Positions 1 to 9,806 of a stretch of 64,000 nucleotides of DNA are shown piece after piece. The position numbers and the translations under genes are program-made. Numbering within the stretch: position 1 is the stretch's first letter; every line of letters begins with the position of its first letter. The DNA comes from Opeltia flavorubescens (taxonomy: Eukaryota > Ascomycota > Lecanoromycetes > Teloschistales > Teloschistaceae): assembly GCA_000442125.1 (NCBI GenBank), contig KE546974.1, forward strand, positions 682,001-746,000. Direction: 5' to 3'. Below the pieces are notes generated by a model. That model was not told where the DNA came from. It ran no database searches and was given only the letters and a program-made list of their open reading frames with translations.

Positions 1-782
1 CTGGTGGAAGCGGGCATTTTCTATGTGAACGGTGGTCGGATGCTGTGCACCAAAGCCGTCAGTAAGATAGAAGGTAATACCAAATGCTTAAACGACTATG
101 TGTGTAAGCGATAATCATGAAAAGTATTGACCGTTCGCACTGTTGACAAATGCAGTCATCGATCGCATACGTCAGAATAGGTTGGAGTTTCAACGCACCG
201 TCAACAAATGCCGATTCTGCTGAGCGCTGCCTGTTGTCCGATAGTGATGATAAGGACGGTTAAAATTCTCGATAGAATACAGGACCACGGACAAGACTTC
301 AGTACATTTACAATACACAAGTGGAAAGAGTGTGGTAGCGGAGAATGTAGGAAGCAAAGATAGAAAGAAGGGATGTTCTCTCACTGACGCGTGCCACGCG
401 ATGACAGGAATCGATAAGATATTTTGCTCCACTTAACGAACAAAGACAGAGTCAATTATACACAAAACAGGGATGTGAGAGTACGTCTTGATGTCTGAAG
501 CTCTTGACATATCCATATGTTTCTTCACGTTTGTTGGTAAAGAAAGAACTCCTCAACTTTACTGATTAAATTCCGTTGAAGAGAGACTCCACTAAGCGAA
601 TAATGCTCAAATCCTGATTGGCTGTACCGCATAGGGAAAATACCCCTAAACCTTTTTACCACCGTTCAAATATTGACTCTCTTCTTGAATCATTCGAATC
701 GATACAGTCATAGGGACACATTAAACTCAGTTCAGCTTTTCACTTCGATCGGGGTCATTTACTCGTCTTAAAGGATTTTATC
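1..782. other. Left-edge intergenic stretch
   Basis: No gene can be supported here. Short open frames on both strands lack domains, plausible splice sites or coding-like third-position bias. The right part is the 3' flank of the helicase gene. Confidence 0.5.
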
Positions 783-2422
783 CTACTCCAACCTCCTGAT
801 CTTCCCTCTTGTACGATTTCCCTTGATATCCCTCCCCTCTTCAATCCCCAATATCACCTCTCTCTTCCTCAACCCTACCTCTTTCAACCCGTCCCTGATG
901 ACTCTAGTTTCGACATTGACCCCTTCCTCCTCATACGCCCCCATTTTCGCCCCAACCCGTCCTTCAATAGCCAAGAACAGCTGCACATCCCTTTGTCCAA
1001 CCAACGTGATCGCCTCGCCTTTTTTGCCCGCTCGCGCCGTCCTTCCCACTCGATGAATGTAATCATCTGGATTTCGAGGAACATCGTAGTTGATAACCAG
1101 GTCCACCTCCGGAATATCGAGTCCTCGGCTAGCCACATCCGTAGCCACTAAGATGCGCGCTGCCGAAGCCCGGAACCGGGCAAGATTAGACGTACGTTCC
1201 GATTGCGGGAGTAAGGAGTGTAATGAGGTAACTCGGTGCTCGAGTGATCGGAGCAATCTTTCTAGCAAATTCGCGGTTCCTGTTCTGTTGCAGAAGACGA
1301 TGACTGCCTTCTTTGCCACATTACGCCTTGTGAGCAGGAGTACGTGTAAGTAGGCTTCGCGGTACGTAAGAGGCACTTGTAGGTACGTCTGATGCAGCGT
1401 AGGTGGAATGGCCAAATCAGTCGTATCAACCTCGCACACGAAGATTGGTGGACGATGTTTGGGCCTCGGGAGATTTTTCAGAGCCATGACTTCCGGCGTG
1501 ACGGTTGCTGTGAAAAGACATGTTTGCCGCTCGCTCGACGGTGGAAGCGCTGATAGACAGGTCTCAACGTCAGGAAGCATGCTGCCTGCACCAGAGGCCA
1601 GCAATCTGTCGGCTTCGTCCAAGACCACAATACGAGTCCGGCGCAGCCCCGATATCGTATCTGTCCCCGAGGTTTGGATATGGTCTGCCAGACGGCCAGG
1701 TGTGGCAATTACAATATGAGGTCTTTGACTGAGCGCTATAGCTTGTGGTCGCATCTCTGTTCCCCCCACGACCAGGATGGCTTTCAACGACTGTGGTGCA
1801 GATATTGCTTTGATTTGCTCAAAGATCTGAAGCGCAAGTTCTCTATGCACAATGTCAGTGTAACATGTATGAAATTGATGTATTCCTCATCCTACCTCGT
1901 CGGCGTGAGCACCACCGCAAAAATGCCAACAGGATCTTCTGCCCATTTCTGTAGTATCGGTACCGTGAATGCCACCGTTTTCCCAGACCCTGTTTTGCTG
2001 CCCCCAATCACATCCCTCCCCTCAAGAATTTTCGGGATGCACCCTTTCTGAATGCCTGTAGGTCTCATAATCGCCATATTTGCTAGAGACGCGATAAGCC
2101 ATGGTGATGCTCCCAAAGTAGCAAAACTAAGGCTCGCATCGACCGTTTTGCCATTGCTGATGGCTGGTTTCTCTAGCTCTCCTGCCTGGACCTCGGGATC
2201 TGATGGCTTTTGACGGTTGATGCGCGATTTTGTTGGAGCAATTAGGATTTTCTCTTCCGATTCCGAGTCTTCATCAGCTGGCGAGAGGCGCCGTCGTTTT
2301 CTGGGGTATTCTTGCTCTATATCCTGATCGCTAGCATTTTCGCTTGAGGAAGCATTAGAAAATGAAATGGCTGATACTGAGGGCGAGGGGGAGGGCGAGA
2401 CCTTGCGCTGATACGGCGCCAT
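783..2422 (-). CDS. DBP8: ATP-dependent RNA helicase DBP8 (DEAD-box)
   Basis: Nucleolar DEAD-box helicase of the family that acts in 40S ribosomal subunit assembly (established for Dbp8). Two exons, 2422-1896 and 1842-783, with a 53-nt intron (1843-1895, GTAGGA...ATAG), give 528 residues, the normal family length. The Q motif PTGIQ lies near residue 121, Walker [11 protein letters not shown] near 140-149, and motif Ia PTRELALQ spans the splice junction. DEAD, a TAT version of motif III, and [10 protein letters not shown] follow. The C-terminal [17 protein letters not shown] tail is what points to DBP8 rather than other DEAD proteins. The N-terminal 100 residues are Ser-rich with a basic RKRRR run, as usual for nucleolar helicases. 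The start at 2422 is the first ATG; open frame upstream has no ATG. The gene lies tail to head downstream of pacC on the same strand. Confidence 0.93.
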
Positions 2423-2777
2423 GAGTAATGAGAACGAGTGTTCTACCTTAGGCTTGAAAGTCAATCGCTCTTATAGGGTAGGTGATAGGTAGGTGATTGT
2501 TCATTTGACATGTATATTAATAGATCACGATGCCCTTGGCACGCATTCGACAGATCTCCATACCACACGGAGAAATTTTACGCTAATGTAAGACCATTGC
2601 ATTTTGTAGCACATTAGCATCATTTGATTCAGTCATTGATCATACAGAGAATACTGAGAAAGCCAGAAACGAACAAATCAATAGCCACCAGCCCATAGAA
2701 TGAATCATTACTCGCGTCCACGGCCTCGTTCCACTTCTCAAAACATCATGGCCGTGCCTACGCACCGGCAAACAACT
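2423..2777. other. Intergenic region between DBP8 and pacC
   Basis: This short gap serves as the DBP8 upstream region and the pacC 3' flank. I see no gene and no distinct site in it. Confidence 0.5.
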
Positions 2778-4721
2778 CTATGCCGCCACGGGGAGAGCGG
2801 GATAAAGACCAGGAGTCTGCTCGTTCTCTTGCTTAACTTCGCTCTGTTCACTCTCATCCTCAAAGTCGCCAATCTGCAAACGACCTTTGATCCAGTTACG
2901 TAAATTCTCAACCGTCCGCATGAGTCCTACCCATTCTTCGCTGTTCTCGGCAGACTGAACGGTAACCTCGCCGGTCCCAGGAGACGCAGCACCAGTTAGT
3001 GCCGGATCGATGTTCGATGCAGGGGTATTTTGTGGTTGAGGAACTGCACTGGCTGATTTTGGTGAGCCTCTTGAGGAGCGAGCTTTTGGTGTGGTGGCCC
3101 CGTCACTGGTGGTATCCATTTCATCTTCATTGCGTCGCAAAGGCTGCCCCTTGTGGAGGCGTCCGCCGCCGTACCGATGACGCTGATCGTCGAATTGCGA
3201 TCCAAGAGTTGAGCCTAAGCCAGAGAAGAAATGCCCGCTGGTTGGCGTGCCACCTGGCAAGCTTGGATACATACCATGTCTGCTTGCACCGGAACCATCG
3301 ACTTGCAGGGCATGCATAGACGATGGAGAATGATCAGGGCTGTTAGAGTATGCACTTGACGACGGCGGTGTGAGCGCAGGCGTGCCATCAGACTGGGATG
3401 CTGTAGATTCCATAGCCGCTGTTGGGGCCACCATACCCCCGGTGCTTGCAGGAGGCATTTGCGACGGTGGTAAGGGATGCCCTTGTCCTCCAGCATTGTC
3501 AAGTGGCATATAATCGCCAATAGCCTGTGACATACCAGCTGCAGCAAGATGGGCAGGATGTTCGTACAATGTGTGCTGCATCTTCTCAAACAAGCTGTCA
3601 ACGAGGCTTAACTGAGTTTTAGTCCTCAGGTTCGTCAATGGAGGTAGGGTATGAGGCGATGCTCCGTAAAGTGCGGCTTGTGGACCTCCATCATGTTGCA
3701 TTGGCGAAGTCGCTTGATAACCATGCGAGTCGCCACCAACGATGAAAGGCAGTCGACTGTTTTGAATAGCTGCGAGCCGATTTCCGACATCGGAGATGTT
3801 GCGTACATCGAGATGGTTTTGCTGTACATCCTGAAAGAGGCTGTTCAAAGCATTGACACCTTCCATGTCATACGGAGAATGGCTTCCAACGCTTTCGCCA
3901 TGATTCATTGGGTAGTAGACTTGGCCATAGCCATTAGAACCCTGCTGAGGAGCAGCATAGCCTTGCTGTGGGTAGTGACCGTGATGTCCATAATGCACCG
4001 GGGCGTTGGACTGGACTGTATGCTGCGGATGATCTCCATAATAGCCTTGAGCTGTTTCATAAACAGGTCACAGGTCAGTCATTGCAATAACCACGATAAG
4101 TATTAAATAAGATATTGGGCTATGGAGAGTATATGAACTCACACTTTGGTTGATTATTTGGAACCTGGCCTCCATTTTGCGGGAAACGGTTGTTGCCCTG
4201 GTTATTCATGTCCGGACCTCGGAAGAGCACCGAATCGTCAGCATGAGTTTTGACATGCTTCTTTAGATCCTGCGGGCGTTTGAATGCCTTGCCGCAGAAG
4301 TCGCACCGATGCGGCTTCAAAGGTACGTGGACGCGAATATGAGAGGTGATATGGTCACGCTTGACCACGGAAATGTTGCAGTTGGCCCATCCACATTTCA
4401 AATTTAAATTGTTCGTGCTTTTGCGACCAATGTGAACTTCGCAAACATGTTCCTAGAGTAGATTAGCAGTTTGAAAACATGGTTATAAAGTCAAGCGCGT
4501 ACGTAAAGGGATTCAGCGCTCTGGGTCCTCTCGCGGCAGCCAGCCCACAGACACTGGAATGGGTCATTCCCAGCGCCATTATTGGATAGACCGGATGGCT
4601 GTTGCTGCAACGTTGGTGGACTATTCGCAGCGGCTTGTAGCTGATCTTGACCAGATTGTTGCTGCTGCTGTGGTTGTTGTTCTGGTGCAGTAGGAACAGG
4701 TGTTCCTGTATTCGAGGCCAT
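2778..4721 (-). CDS. pacC: pH-response transcription factor PacC/Rim101
   Basis: C2H2 transcription factor that activates alkaline-expressed genes and represses acid-expressed ones after Pal-dependent proteolysis (established for PacC). Three exons: 4721-4503, 4452-4143 and 4051-2778; introns of 50 and 91 nt; 600 residues. Exon 1 begins MASNTG after a Gln-rich leader. Finger 1 (C-L-W-A-G-C...H) is split by intron 1 at SLY/EHVC. Finger 2 (CGWANC...HITSHIRVH) and finger 3 ([21 protein letters not shown]) are intact and typical of PacC. Two YPX(L) motifs, YPSL in the middle and YPAL nine residues from the C terminus, match the sites where PalA/Rim20 docks. The upstream region carries ten GCCAAG cores, so autoregulation is likely. 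PalI, a sensor component of the same pathway, is encoded about 10 kb away. Confidence 0.95.
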
Positions 4722-4762
4722 CTTGGCTTGGCAAAAAGTCTGCCAAGTCTCGTCTTGCCAAG
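4722..4762 (-). promoter_or_regulatory. Proximal cluster of four PacC-type sites
   Basis: Four exact GCCAAG cores in 41 bases directly upstream of the pacC ATG: minus-strand cores at 4722-4727 and 4727-4732 (sharing one base), and plus-strand cores at 4742-4747 and 4757-4762. GCCARG is the established PacC core. They may lie in the 5' UTR, where binding would act negatively or the motif might be incidental; I cannot place the transcription start. Confidence 0.75.
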
Positions 4763-5130
4763 AATCTGTCCAAGAAAACGCTAATGAACTACAAAGAATA
4801 ATAAACCTTCTTCTGTTCACAACGTTCAACAAAATTCAAGTTCAATGCTGGCAGTCCAAGTACGAGGGAAGTGGGAGAAGGAGAAGGGCGCAAGAAGAAC
4901 GTAAGAGCAATTTCTCGGCCAAAAGGCGCTAGTCCGCTTCAGGCCTTGACTACGGACACTCTGCTTGTGATGAAGCGACGCTTTATCAACCTTTCCTCGG
5001 TGGCAATATGTATACTTTGACATACACAGCCTCTTACGTTGATCCTTGAAGAGTCAATCACTCTGTTCTATGTCTATGTCCACCTTCTCCACTGTCTGTA
5101 AACCATCGCTGATTATCCTCAGCTGGGAGT

Positions 5131-5157
5131 GCCAAGTGCCAAGATCTTGGCGCCAAG
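5131..5157 (-). promoter_or_regulatory. Distal cluster of four PacC-type sites with a palindrome
   Basis: Four GCCAAG cores in 27 bases: 5131-5136, 5138-5143, 5146-5151 (reverse) and 5152-5157. The last two abut and form the perfect 12-base palindrome CTTGGCGCCAAG. The cluster lies about 410-440 bases upstream of the pacC start codon, a normal enhancer distance for fungi. Confidence 0.8.
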
Positions 5158-5275
5158 AGAGTTTACGTGGTCCATCCCACCACCTTCCCCATAAGCGTTC
5201 CGCTGACATGCCTCATCCCTCTTCGCCCAGCCCGTCTCCGATATCCTGTCCAAGACTTTCCGCGGTGGACCAAGA

Positions 5276-5301
5276 GCCAAGCGTACCGTGGCAATGCCAA
5301 G
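5276..5301 (-). promoter_or_regulatory. Far-upstream pair of PacC-type sites
   Basis: Two more GCCAAG cores, at 5276-5281 and 5296-5301, spaced 20 bases apart and about 555-580 bases upstream of the pacC start. They bring the upstream total to ten. Confidence 0.7.
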
Positions 5302-5752
5302 TAAGGCAGTGTTGGCCGACTTTGCGCATTGAGCCTTACGAAGTCATGCGCACTGATACGGAACAAGCTTATGCTTCCGAAATCTACCGAACTCTCAGAG
5401 GCAGTAGACCAGTCGGTAAATGACACTATTTGGTGCTTTTCTGGCGAATTACAATTGTTAGCAAGCTCAAAACTTGCCGCAAGATTTGGCAGCGAAACTA
5501 ATCGACGTGAAGATGGACAGGAAAGTGAAAACAACTGTATATTAATGATTATCTATCGATAGTATCCAGTGCTTGTGCTTGCGCTTGCTGTCTTCCTTTA
5601 TTCAAATATGTTACTATGCTCGCTAGTGGCAATTGATTTATATAATTATCAACCAGCGTCAGCTGTAGAGACACTTGATCTAAAGTAAATAGAACAGTCA
5701 AATCGGAGAGGAAACGCTTCCTACTCTGAGCCCTAAAATTCATATTGGTCGA
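5302..5752. other. Far upstream part of the pacC intergenic region
   Basis: No gene is supported between the far pair of PacC-type sites and the stop codon of the next gene. The last 200 bases are AT-rich. Confidence 0.5.
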
Positions 5753-8700
5753 TTATTGTGGATTGCCTGGCTCGGTCCAGCCGCCACTCCAGTCCTCTCC
5801 GAATATTGTATCCCAACCAGATCCAGCGGGAGGTCCTGCAAAACGACCTTGAGGTTGTTGAGCCCATACTTGATTACCATCAAAACCGCGGAATTCGCCA
5901 TCGGCTTGAGCACTGGTGTTCCGCGTGCCTTGCATTGAATATGCTGGTATGGGACCATAGAAGGGAGCACTAAGATTATTGTATGACTCGGCATTTGTTC
6001 CGTCGGCGAACAATTGAGAAGTGAACGATTGATCCGGGTTGCTGCTCTGGAGGTTGTCTAATATAGTCATCGGTTGATTGGGATACGCAAACGGATCGTT
6101 GGATGGAAACATCATCGTCGTTAGATCGGGGAAACCGTTCATTCCCGTGGTGTTTGTAGAACAATATGTAGACTGTACGGTACTCGAGGGCATACTCCCA
6201 GTGATCAAGCCACCCAGCTGGAAATTGGCAGTGCTTGGAGGCACACTACTGAACGCCTGCTGTGAGTCTTCAGGGATGACGCGCTCCGGATTTGATGTGA
6301 TTTGTTCAGGAACGATTGGGCTATTATAAGCGCTGGAAGACTGCGCCGGCCCCGTACCTTCCAGACTATACGAAGGAGAAGACCATTGTGTCGGATTTTG
6401 CAAGATGCTTTTGCCAGTAGCGTTATCTGATATTTTGTCCCCAGAAGCGTGTGCTAGATCTTCCGTCGGCTGGGTACGTTTTTTCTGCGACGTAGTGTTC
6501 AGTCGTCCCTTTTTGACTGCTTCGGGAAGATGGTCAAAGAGGTCCTTGAAAGATAATTAGTATTTGTTGTAGTTTTCGCAGGCCTCTACTTGCCTTGAGA
6601 GATCGCGATGAACGATCTGCCGCTATACTCCGCGATGCAAGACTTGTTAGTGTATCCCGGCCCTCATGGGCATCTCTCAGTATCCCATGGCTGGCCGCAT
6701 TGTGAGGGTTTTCTACTACATAGAATAGTAGGGAAAGCGTGGCGAAAAAAGTCGTGTACATAGTGAACCAGTATGCACCGGACAGTAAACCTCGCCTCTT
6801 CATCTCAGATGTAATGTGGATGATGTTACGAGACACGCTGATGCATGCTGCTGCGCAAGCATAAGATCGTTTATCGGTTTTCAAAACTTGAACCGATTGC
6901 GAGGCGTAGTGCAAGAATGGCCGATACAACATGATCTGAATATGACCGTACGCTATGCGGAGGAGCTGCTGTACCCTGGAATGGTCTAAGAAATGATGAT
7001 TCTCATACGTGAAGCCTTGACTCACCTAATGAGCTCCGGAGGTGCCTCACCGCCTGGCCGAAGAGCCACAGGTAGGTGTTCCATCCAGTGATGCAGATCC
7101 TGCTCGACTTCTCGAATTTTAGCGTAATTGACGACATAGGCATGTTTCGAACTGCTACGTGAGGTTTGCAAAGGGTACACATATCGGACGGTCTTCGCAA
7201 GTAGCTTGACAAGCTCGATATGTGCATTGAATGCTGCCATGGTTGAAGTTTGCTCAGACGGCATGGGAAGCACTGCATCCGCCGTGATATATTTATCATC
7301 AAGTTCGAGGGGAACGTCTTGATCGATATCTTCGTCGCTAAGCATCATAGGTAAACCAAGCAGTGCGCCTTGACGATTTAGTAAAAAGCTTGGATCATTT
7401 GGCTAATAACGCGGAAACTTACCAACGTATATGTCCATGTTACGTATAACCCAGAATATCCGCTTTCTGCATTCCTGTTCTATTGGGGAGAATCTATTTG
7501 ACACACGACGATGAAGACCCATACGAATTGCGCATCTCAATGCAATGCCAATATGAGAGAAGCAGGTACTAAGCTTTGCAGATGCTTGTAGGAACATGAT
7601 CATGAAGAGTAGTGCTTGCAAAGATACCAAATCGCGACAATCCGTGACGTCCATTAATTGTCGCGATATCTGGAACCAATTGAAGCTGAGTCTGCATTAG
7701 CCTCTGAGTAGTCGGGAGGAAAGAATGCCATTTACCCTTGATCGATAGCACTTTCATAGCCATAGCTTTGCAATATACTCTCTTCTGATCTCGCAAAGAG
7801 GCACCCGAGTGCCAGCACAGAATACAAGAAGGGTAGAAACCCCTGGTCGGCGGGCGTAAACTCTTCGGGTGGTGTATCATAAACCCGATCGAATGATTCG
7901 TAGAAGCTAGGTTGATGTACGAAGCGTAAAAGTGCAGCCGCATCGTCGAGGGCACAGCTGCAGAGTTTTCGGGCGCATGCTTTAGCTGGAAGATCATGAA
8001 CATTGGTCATGCCTGGGTTCATTGGTGATGCGCTGGACGAACGTGGTGAGCTGAACCGCTCAGGGAGACTAGGGGAGTTGAAAAAGAGTCTCCGGCTTTC
8101 GGACTTCCCAAGCAGGGTGCCAAACTGTTCCCTCATTCGTTGCAGAAAGATCATTCCGGAAGAGTGTCCATAGAAATCCCAATGACCTTGGTCATCAAGT
8201 GCTAGCGAGCCAGCTTCATTTACCATGGACTCCAAGAGTGAATCTTCTTCCGCCTTTGCGACTGCCTCGGAAAAGGTTGGTTGGGCTCCCGAGCTTGGTG
8301 GAATGTTGGCCGGCGACTGGCTTTCTATCTTGATAGGACTATGGACACGATGCTGCGAAATCGCCACATCGTACTTCGGATCGTCCAAAGTGATATCGGG
8401 GCGTACCTCTCGCAGGAGTTGCTCGGCTCTGTGAAGTCGATTTTCTAAAGCTTCGACATACTGGGGAGCAGGATTTCGGCGACGGTTGGAAGGCTGATCG
8501 TAGGTACACTCTACATTTCGCACATTAGCCTGACAGGTTGTAGAAATCGCAGTGCCTTGGGCTTACTAGTCCCACAAGCGACTACTGACCATAACTGTAT
8601 ACTGTACAATGGGTGCAGGGCTGTCTGCCGTCGCACTTGATCTTCTTTCTCCTACATTCGTCGCATGCTCTTGTCACTCTTCTGCGTTTTGGCATGACTG

Positions 8701-8893
8701 GTGAAAGTCCAGGGCTTTGTGAAAAGGCTGCAGCAGCATCTTGGGGTAGCTTAGACTGTTCATTCTGCGATTGCTGGGACGAGCCCCATTGACCTTCATG
8801 GGAATCGCCAGGGTCATCATCGGATCCTTCAGATGGCGAAGCGATGGAGTTGGTCGACTTCGCCATATGGGGAGGGTTTGGTATGCTTCCCAT
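5753..8893 (-). CDS. Zn(II)2Cys6 transcription factor with fungal-specific TF domain
   Basis: Nuclear regulator of 954 residues in six exons: 8893-8590, 8510-7736, 7691-7423, 7368-7026, 6975-6594 and 6544-5753. The frame stays open across all five junctions. The binuclear cluster uses Cys77, 80, 87, 93, 96 and 103 behind an MPKRRRVTR basic stretch; intron 1 falls between the fifth and sixth cysteines. A coiled linker ([16 protein letters not shown]) follows, then the middle homology region ([38 protein letters not shown]) and a low-complexity, Gln/Ser-rich tail. The fifth intron (6545-6593) starts with GC: AAG|GCAAGT...CAAG|GAC. The only GT alternative nearby meets a stop at once. The cluster and linker remind me of the COL-26/BglR carbohydrate regulators; that is memory, unchecked. 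The MITE-like element lies 170 bases upstream. Confidence 0.88.
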
Positions 8894-9064
8894 GGAGAAA
8901 CTTCCGCAGGAAATGAAGAGGTGGAGGAGTTCATCGTCAGGCAGATTGGCAGCGTAGATTCCAATATCTGCAATGACGTCGGCGGAACTATTTCGGTAAT
9001 CGCGAGGGACTACTCGAAATTATTAATGCTCGGCGGAACTTGCGGGAAGCCAGGACTGTTGATC
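8894..9064. promoter_or_regulatory. Upstream region of the Zn(II)2Cys6 gene
   Basis: The stretch between the start codon at 8893 and the MITE-like element. No clear TATA box or named operator is visible. The element cuts the native promoter to about 170 bases before foreign sequence begins. Confidence 0.45.
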
Positions 9065-9131
9065 ATTTGGCGCTTGCAAAACCCTAGAGACTGCTTGGCA
9101 TCGAGAACAACAACACCAACACACCCATTTC
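9065..9131 (+). repeat. Left terminal inverted repeat
   Basis: 67 bases, ATTTGGCGCTTGC... to ...CACCCATTTC, matching the reverse complement of 9496-9562 with two mismatches. It contains a chance CTTGGC (PacC-type core) at 9094-9099; the other end has CTTGGT there. Confidence 0.85.
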
Positions 9132-9495
9132 AGTCAACATTACTGTAAAACCAGTATTATTATATAAAAGTAATATAGAAAGGTCTTCCTAAGATATATA
9201 CTATCTCTAGAGACTTTATCTAGGTTCTAATAGCTTATATCCTTTAGTAATTCAAGTTTAATTTTATATAACGGCGGACTTCTCTAATTACGCTTACCGT
9301 AGAGTAGCGGAGCTGCTTAATTAGCCCGCCGTAAAACAGCCCCGCTTTATCCCGCCTGAATTTCGAGTTTTTAAATCGTATTTATATATTAAAAAAGGTA
9401 TTATAGGCCTGTAGAAGATACTATAAGGGCTCTATATCTTAAATATTCCACGATTTTAACGCGTGGTTGTATAGTTAAACATGGTTTTATTATCC

Positions 9496-9562
9496 GAAAT
9501 GGGTGTGTTGGTGTTGTTGTTCTTGATACCAAGCAGTCTCTAGGGTTTTGCAAGCGCCAAAT
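9496..9562 (-). repeat. Right terminal inverted repeat
   Basis: Reverse-complement partner of 9065-9131, 65 of 67 bases identical. Confidence 0.85.
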
Positions 9563-9806
9563 CCCGTCTTATCTCATGCTTCATGCTCGTCATGCTGGCA
9601 CCACTGGTAATGCTTACGGCGGGACGATGAACCTAATGCTTATGTTGCTTAAGGTTGTTCAGGGTCGATGGACCCTCATTATTGCTCTGTTTTGTTCAAC
9701 GTGCTGAAGAAAAGAGTCATTGGCAGGAAGTAAATATCGGATATCTATGCTCTTCTCAACCAATCATTATTGAAATCGAATATACTTTTTCTTTTTAGTC
9801 TAGATT

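Larger units (their letters stand above)
9065..9562. mobile_element. MITE-like non-autonomous element with 67-bp terminal inverted repeats
   Basis: The ends are 67-bp inverted repeats, 9065-9131 and 9496-9562, that differ at only two positions, both C/T-type transitions (GGCATCGAG against GGTATCAAG). The 364-bp interior is AT-rich, full of TA steps and has no coding frame, as expected of a non-autonomous DNA element or one worn by repeat-induced point mutation. The outer termini read ATTTGGCGC. I could not find a convincing target-site duplication; an AT dinucleotide flanks a TTGGCG reading of the ends. It sits between the Zn(II)2Cys6 promoter and the 3' end of the BOR1-like gene. Confidence 0.8.

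Noticed and set aside
2422-2464. Upstream start for DBP8 at 2464
   Set aside because: That codon is TTG; the first ATG is at 2422.
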